Of a stretch of 24,479 bases of DNA, positions 22,069-24,479 are shown in pieces. Within the stretch, counting starts at the first letter, position 1. Each line of letters starts with the position of its first letter. This DNA comes from a virus. Location: positions 1 to 24,479 of IMG/VR virus record IMGVR_UViG_3300042470_001405; one strand, given 5' to 3'. The notes under the pieces are model-generated. The model saw nothing but the letters and a program-made list of their open reading frames with translations, was not told where the DNA came from and searched no databases. The position numbers and the translations under genes were made by a program.

Positions 22069-22464
22069 TCACAGGAGATTGATTCTCTTTTTTTCTTGTT
22101 TTTTGTAATTAGGTACGAATACCGTTAGTAGACCATCTTCTATTGTTGCCTCAATCTCAGATGAATTATATTCCTTTCCAATTTTGAATTCTTTTGATAC
22201 AGATTTTGTTTTTTCTTCACCATTCAATTTATAAATTCTTTTTCCTTGAATGATTAGAATTCCGTCTTCCATTTCTACTTTGAGATTTGATTTATTAAAA
22301 CCAGGAACCTCAAAGAAAAGATATGCACCATCTTTTGTTTGATTTATTTCATAATTCTCCTCATCAGGATTTTTTGAAATTACTGAGGTTTTGAAATAAG
22401 GTTTGGACGTCCCATTGAAAATGTCGTCGAAAATTCTGTTCAATTCGTTGTTAGATAAAATCAT
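22069..22464 (-). CDS. hsp20: Small heat-shock protein Hsp20
   Basis: 131 residues, the usual small-Hsp length. The alpha-crystallin domain spans about 40-119: AYLFFEVPGFNKSNLKVEME (47-66), GILIIQGKR, and the diagnostic ATIEDGLLTVFVP (106-118). The C-terminal tail ends KKRINLL, which supplies an I-x-L anchor for oligomer assembly. Small Hsps hold unfolding proteins without ATP until chaperone machines act on them. Hsp20 is a common gene of T4-like cyanophages; here it is encoded divergently from a ClpC-type ATPase, 165 bases away, suggesting a joint protein-quality function. Its upstream region has a T4-like TATAAATA on the coding strand. Confidence 0.93.
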   Translation of the reverse strand: MILSNNELNRIFDDIFNGTSKPYFKTSVISKNPDEENYEINQTKDGAYLFFEVPGFNKSNLKVEMEDGILIIQGKRIYKLNGEEKTKSVSKEFKIGKEYNSSEIEATIEDGLLTVFVPNYKKQEKKRINLL

Positions 22465-22489
22465 AGTTTTTTTTGTTTTTGAGGTTTAT

Positions 22490-22497
22490 TATTTATA
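22490..22497 (-). promoter_or_regulatory. TATAAATA, T4 late-type promoter for hsp20
   Basis: The exact T4 late octamer on the coding strand (plus strand TATTTATA), 25 bases before the hsp20 ATG. This unit differs from the head genes, which carry TATTTAT in the sense direction. Confidence 0.4.
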
Positions 22498-22532
22498 TAA
22501 TTAGAGTCAAGTTGTGTGCCGAAACTAAATAA

Positions 22533-22570
22533 ATGACAGATTGTCATGAAAAAAAAATTTATTATGACAA
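22533..22570. promoter_or_regulatory. Overlapping inverted repeats, operator candidate
   Basis: ATGACA-GAT-TGTCAT (22533-22547) is a perfect 6-bp-arm palindrome. Its right arm also pairs with a third copy at 22564-22570: TTGTCAT and ATGACAA, 16 bases between. Three half-sites of the same sequence lie between divergent hsp20 and the Clp gene, a typical place for a dimeric repressor or activator to control both. Confidence 0.5.
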
Positions 22571-22582
22571 TATTACAAATTA

Positions 22583-22614
22583 TTTGTTTGTGTACATTTT
22601 TTGATACATCTTTG
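22583..22614 (+). promoter_or_regulatory. Host-type (Bacteroidetes) promoter candidate for the Clp gene
   Basis: TTTG at 22583-22586, then 20 bases, then CATCTTTG at 22607-22614. The Bacteroidetes primary-sigma consensus is TTTG and TAnnTTTG with about that spacing, so there is one mismatch. Predicted start near 22620, ten bases before the ATG. A match of this size in AT-rich DNA can arise by chance. Confidence 0.4.
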
Positions 22615-22629
22615 TAAAAATTATATACC

Positions 22630-24479
22630 ATGAATGAACTAATGGATGATGACGACATGAAAACAAGTAGGAAGCAAAAGACTTCCGACAGTTCTACTCC
22701 TGTTTTGGACAACTTCAGTAGAGATTTAAATAAACTTGCGTCCGAAGGTAAATTAGACCCTGTAATTGGTAGAGACCGAGAAATTTTGAGGATTGCACAA
22801 ATCCTATCAAGACGCAAGAAAAACAATCCAATTATCTTAGGAGAACCGGGATGTGGTAAAACCGCAATTGTAGAGGGTTTAGCAATGAAAATTGTAAGCG
22901 GTGAATGTCCCAAAAATCTTATTGATAAAAGAATTGTAAACTTAGACCTGACCTCTGTTGTGGCGGGAACAAAATATAGAGGACAATTTGAAGAGAGGAT
23001 GAAAGTTATTATTGAAGAATTACAGACAAACCCAAACATTATAGTTTTTATTGACGAGGTGCACACTTTGGTTGGTTCGGGTAATTCTGCCGGTTCTATG
23101 GATGGTTCCAATATTTTCAAACCCGCTTTATCACGTGGTGAGATTCAAATTATTGGGGCCACAACTTTAGATGAGTTCAGAAAAAACATTGAAAAGGATG
23201 GTGCTCTTGAAAGACGATTCCAAAAAATTATTGTTGAGGCTTCATCTGTTGCTGAAACTATAGAAATTCTGAAGAACATTCGTCCCAAATATGAATCTTA
23301 TCACAAGGTCAGGTACTCTGATGAGGTCATTGAGGTTTGTGTCAAACTTGCTGAACGTTATATTACAGACCGAGAATTTCCTGACAAAGCATTTGACATT
23401 TTAGATGAGGTTGGTGCACGTATGCAAACAGAAGTGAAAATTCCCGAGGTTATTGAGGAACTCAAAAAAAAGGCTGCGGAAATCAAACAACAAAAAATCG
23501 ATGTTGTAAAAAAACAGAATTACGAACAAGCGGCGCAATTACGAGATAGAGAAAAAAAGTTGTTGGATAAATTAGATTCGGAGAAAAAGAAATTTGATGA
23601 GGAAATGGAGAAACAAAAACAAGAAATCACGTTGAACATGGTTTATGATGTTGTTTCAAATATGACCAAAATTCCTGTAAACAAAATGAGTGTTGATGAT
23701 ACAAAATCTCTGATAAACTTGGATAAGGAGCTAACAGGTAAGGTTATTGGACAAGATTCGGCCGTAATCAAAGTGGTTAAATCAATTAAAAGAAACCGCT
23801 TGGGTATCAAAGACCCCAACAGGCCAATCGGTTCATTTATTTTTCTCGGTTCTACTGGCGTCGGTAAAACACACTTGGCAAAACAACTTGCGAAAGAGAT
23901 GTTTGGTTCAGAAGAAGCTCTTATCAGAGTTGACATGAGTGAATACCAAGAAAAACACACTGTATCCAAATTAGTAGGTGCCCCTCCTGGTTATGTCGGA
24001 TACGATGAAGGGGGACAACTAACTGAAAAGGTTAAAAACAAACCTTACTCAGTTATCCTTTTCGACGAGGTAGAAAAAGCACATAAAGACGTTTTCACAA
24101 TCTTGTTACAAATTCTTGATGAAGGACACGTGACAGATTCTCTCGGTAGAAAAATCAATTTTAAAAATACTTTGATTATTTTGACAACAAACTTAGGAGT
24201 CAAAAAATTACAAGATTTCGGTACAGGGATTGGTTTCTCTAATTCCTATTCAAATGAGGAAGCCAGAAAACAGGTTCTCATGAAAGAAATGAAAAATTTC
24301 TTTTCTCCTGAGTTCTTGAATAGGATTGATGATACGATTGTTTTCAATTCTTTATCAAAAGACGATATTAAAAAAATCACGGAGATTGAATTGAAAAAAC
24401 TTTCTAACAGGCTTTCTGAATTAAAATATACTGTCACATACGATGATAGTCTTATTGAATACCTTTCAAAAATAGGATA
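22630..24479 (+). CDS. clpC: ClpC-type AAA+ unfoldase without N-domain, 3'-truncated
   Basis: 616 complete codons are visible and the frame is open at the right edge. After about 25 charged residues the first AAA+ module starts directly, without the double Clp-N repeat. D1: Walker A GEPGCGKT (71-78), pore loop GTKYRGQFEER (113-123), Walker B VFIDE (139-143), arginine finger region ALERRF (192-197). The middle region includes NYEQAAQLRDREKKLL (297-312), a UVR-like motif as in ClpC; the long ClpB coiled coil is absent. D2: GSTGVGKT (407-414), pore loop GYVGYDEGG (454-462), ILFDE (476-480), FLNRID (563-568). GTGIGFS (531-537) sits where ClpC has its ClpP-docking (V/L/I)GF loop. It would unfold substrates for host ClpP. 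The start is the first ATG in frame after a host-type promoter candidate. Confidence 0.95.
   Translation, partial: MNELMDDDDMKTSRKQKTSDSSTPVLDNFSRDLNKLASEGKLDPVIGRDREILRIAQILSRRKKNNPIILGEPGCGKTAIVEGLAMKIVSGECPKNLIDKRIVNLDLTSVVAGTKYRGQFEERMKVIIEELQTNPNIIVFIDEVHTLVGSGNSAGSMDGSNIFKPALSRGEIQIIGATTLDEFRKNIEKDGALERRFQKIIVEASSVAETIEILKNIRPKYESYHKVRYSDEVIEVCVKLAERYITDREFPDKAFDILDEVGARMQTEVKIPEVIEELKKKAAEIKQQKIDVVKKQNYEQAAQLRDREKKLLDKLDSEKKKFDEEMEKQKQEITLNMVYDVVSNMTKIPVNKMSVDDTKSLINLDKELTGKVIGQDSAVIKVVKSIKRNRLGIKDPNRPIGSFIFLGSTGVGKTHLAKQLAKEMFGSEEALIRVDMSEYQEKHTVSKLVGAPPGYVGYDEGGQLTEKVKNKPYSVILFDEVEKAHKDVFTILLQILDEGHVTDSLGRKINFKNTLIILTTNLGVKKLQDFGTGIGFSNSYSNEEARKQVLMKEMKNFFSPEFLNRIDDTIVFNSLSKDDIKKITEIELKKLSNRLSELKYTVTYDDSLIEYLSKIG

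Noticed and set aside
22461-23120. 219-codon open frame on the minus strand
   Set aside because: It lies antisense to the Walker A and Walker B region of the Clp gene, which is clearly coding on the plus strand; the frame is a by-product of its codon use.
1-24479. tRNA genes, integrase, attachment sites, insertion sequences
   Set aside because: None was recognised by reading both strands; genes are close-packed and no gap is long enough for most such elements. A tRNA scan by program was not possible.

Overview
The window is a 24.5 kb piece of a tailed-phage genome of the T4-like (myovirus) type, probably a lytic phage of a Bacteroidetes host. The T4-like assignment rests on a recognisable head-assembly set on the minus strand: large terminase (gp17-like), portal (gp20-like), prohead protease (gp21-like), an acidic scaffold in the gp22 position, and the major capsid protein (gp23-like). 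The Bacteroidetes assignment is inference. It rests on AT-rich DNA (about one third G+C by eye), almost no Shine-Dalgarno sequences before start codons, a ribosomal protein bS21 of the short Bacteroidetes kind, and a near-match to the Bacteroidetes -33/-7 promoter before the Clp gene.

Layout. Positions 1-2356 (plus) hold the end of a large virion-type protein and two small genes. Positions 2340-3312 hold two unknown genes that diverge from a palindromic promoter-like site. Positions 3358-9875 (minus) are the prohead module, read right to left: an unknown gene, protease, a DUF4494-like protein, four small proteins that look related to each other, the scaffold with tandem repeats, then the capsid protein. 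A plus-strand bS21 gene interrupts the minus-strand block at 9958. Positions 10141-21462 (minus) continue with a helical protein in the prohead-core position, portal, terminase, four largely unrecognised phage proteins with acidic or proline-rich low-complexity parts, a Thr/Pro-repeat protein, a four-domain wall-degrading protein fused to a nucleotidyltransferase, and a KTSC-domain protein. The right end is accessory: a 2-oxoglutarate oxygenase (plus), Hsp20 (minus) and a divergent ClpC-type ATPase (plus) that runs off the window.

How the parts work together. The portal seeds the prohead, the scaffold and protease shape and mature it, the capsid protein forms the shell (it carries a gp21-type cleavage site), and the terminase packages DNA. 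The scaffold repeats themselves spell the protease consensus, which suggests how the core is cleared. bS21, Hsp20 and ClpC point to takeover of host translation and protein quality control. Regulation appears split. Ten genes at unit starts carry a sense-strand TATTTAT element, while the Hsp20/ClpC pair has a different promoter type and an inverted-repeat operator candidate. No tRNA, CRISPR array, insertion sequence, integrase or attachment site was seen, and no stretch over 300 bases lacks a gene.
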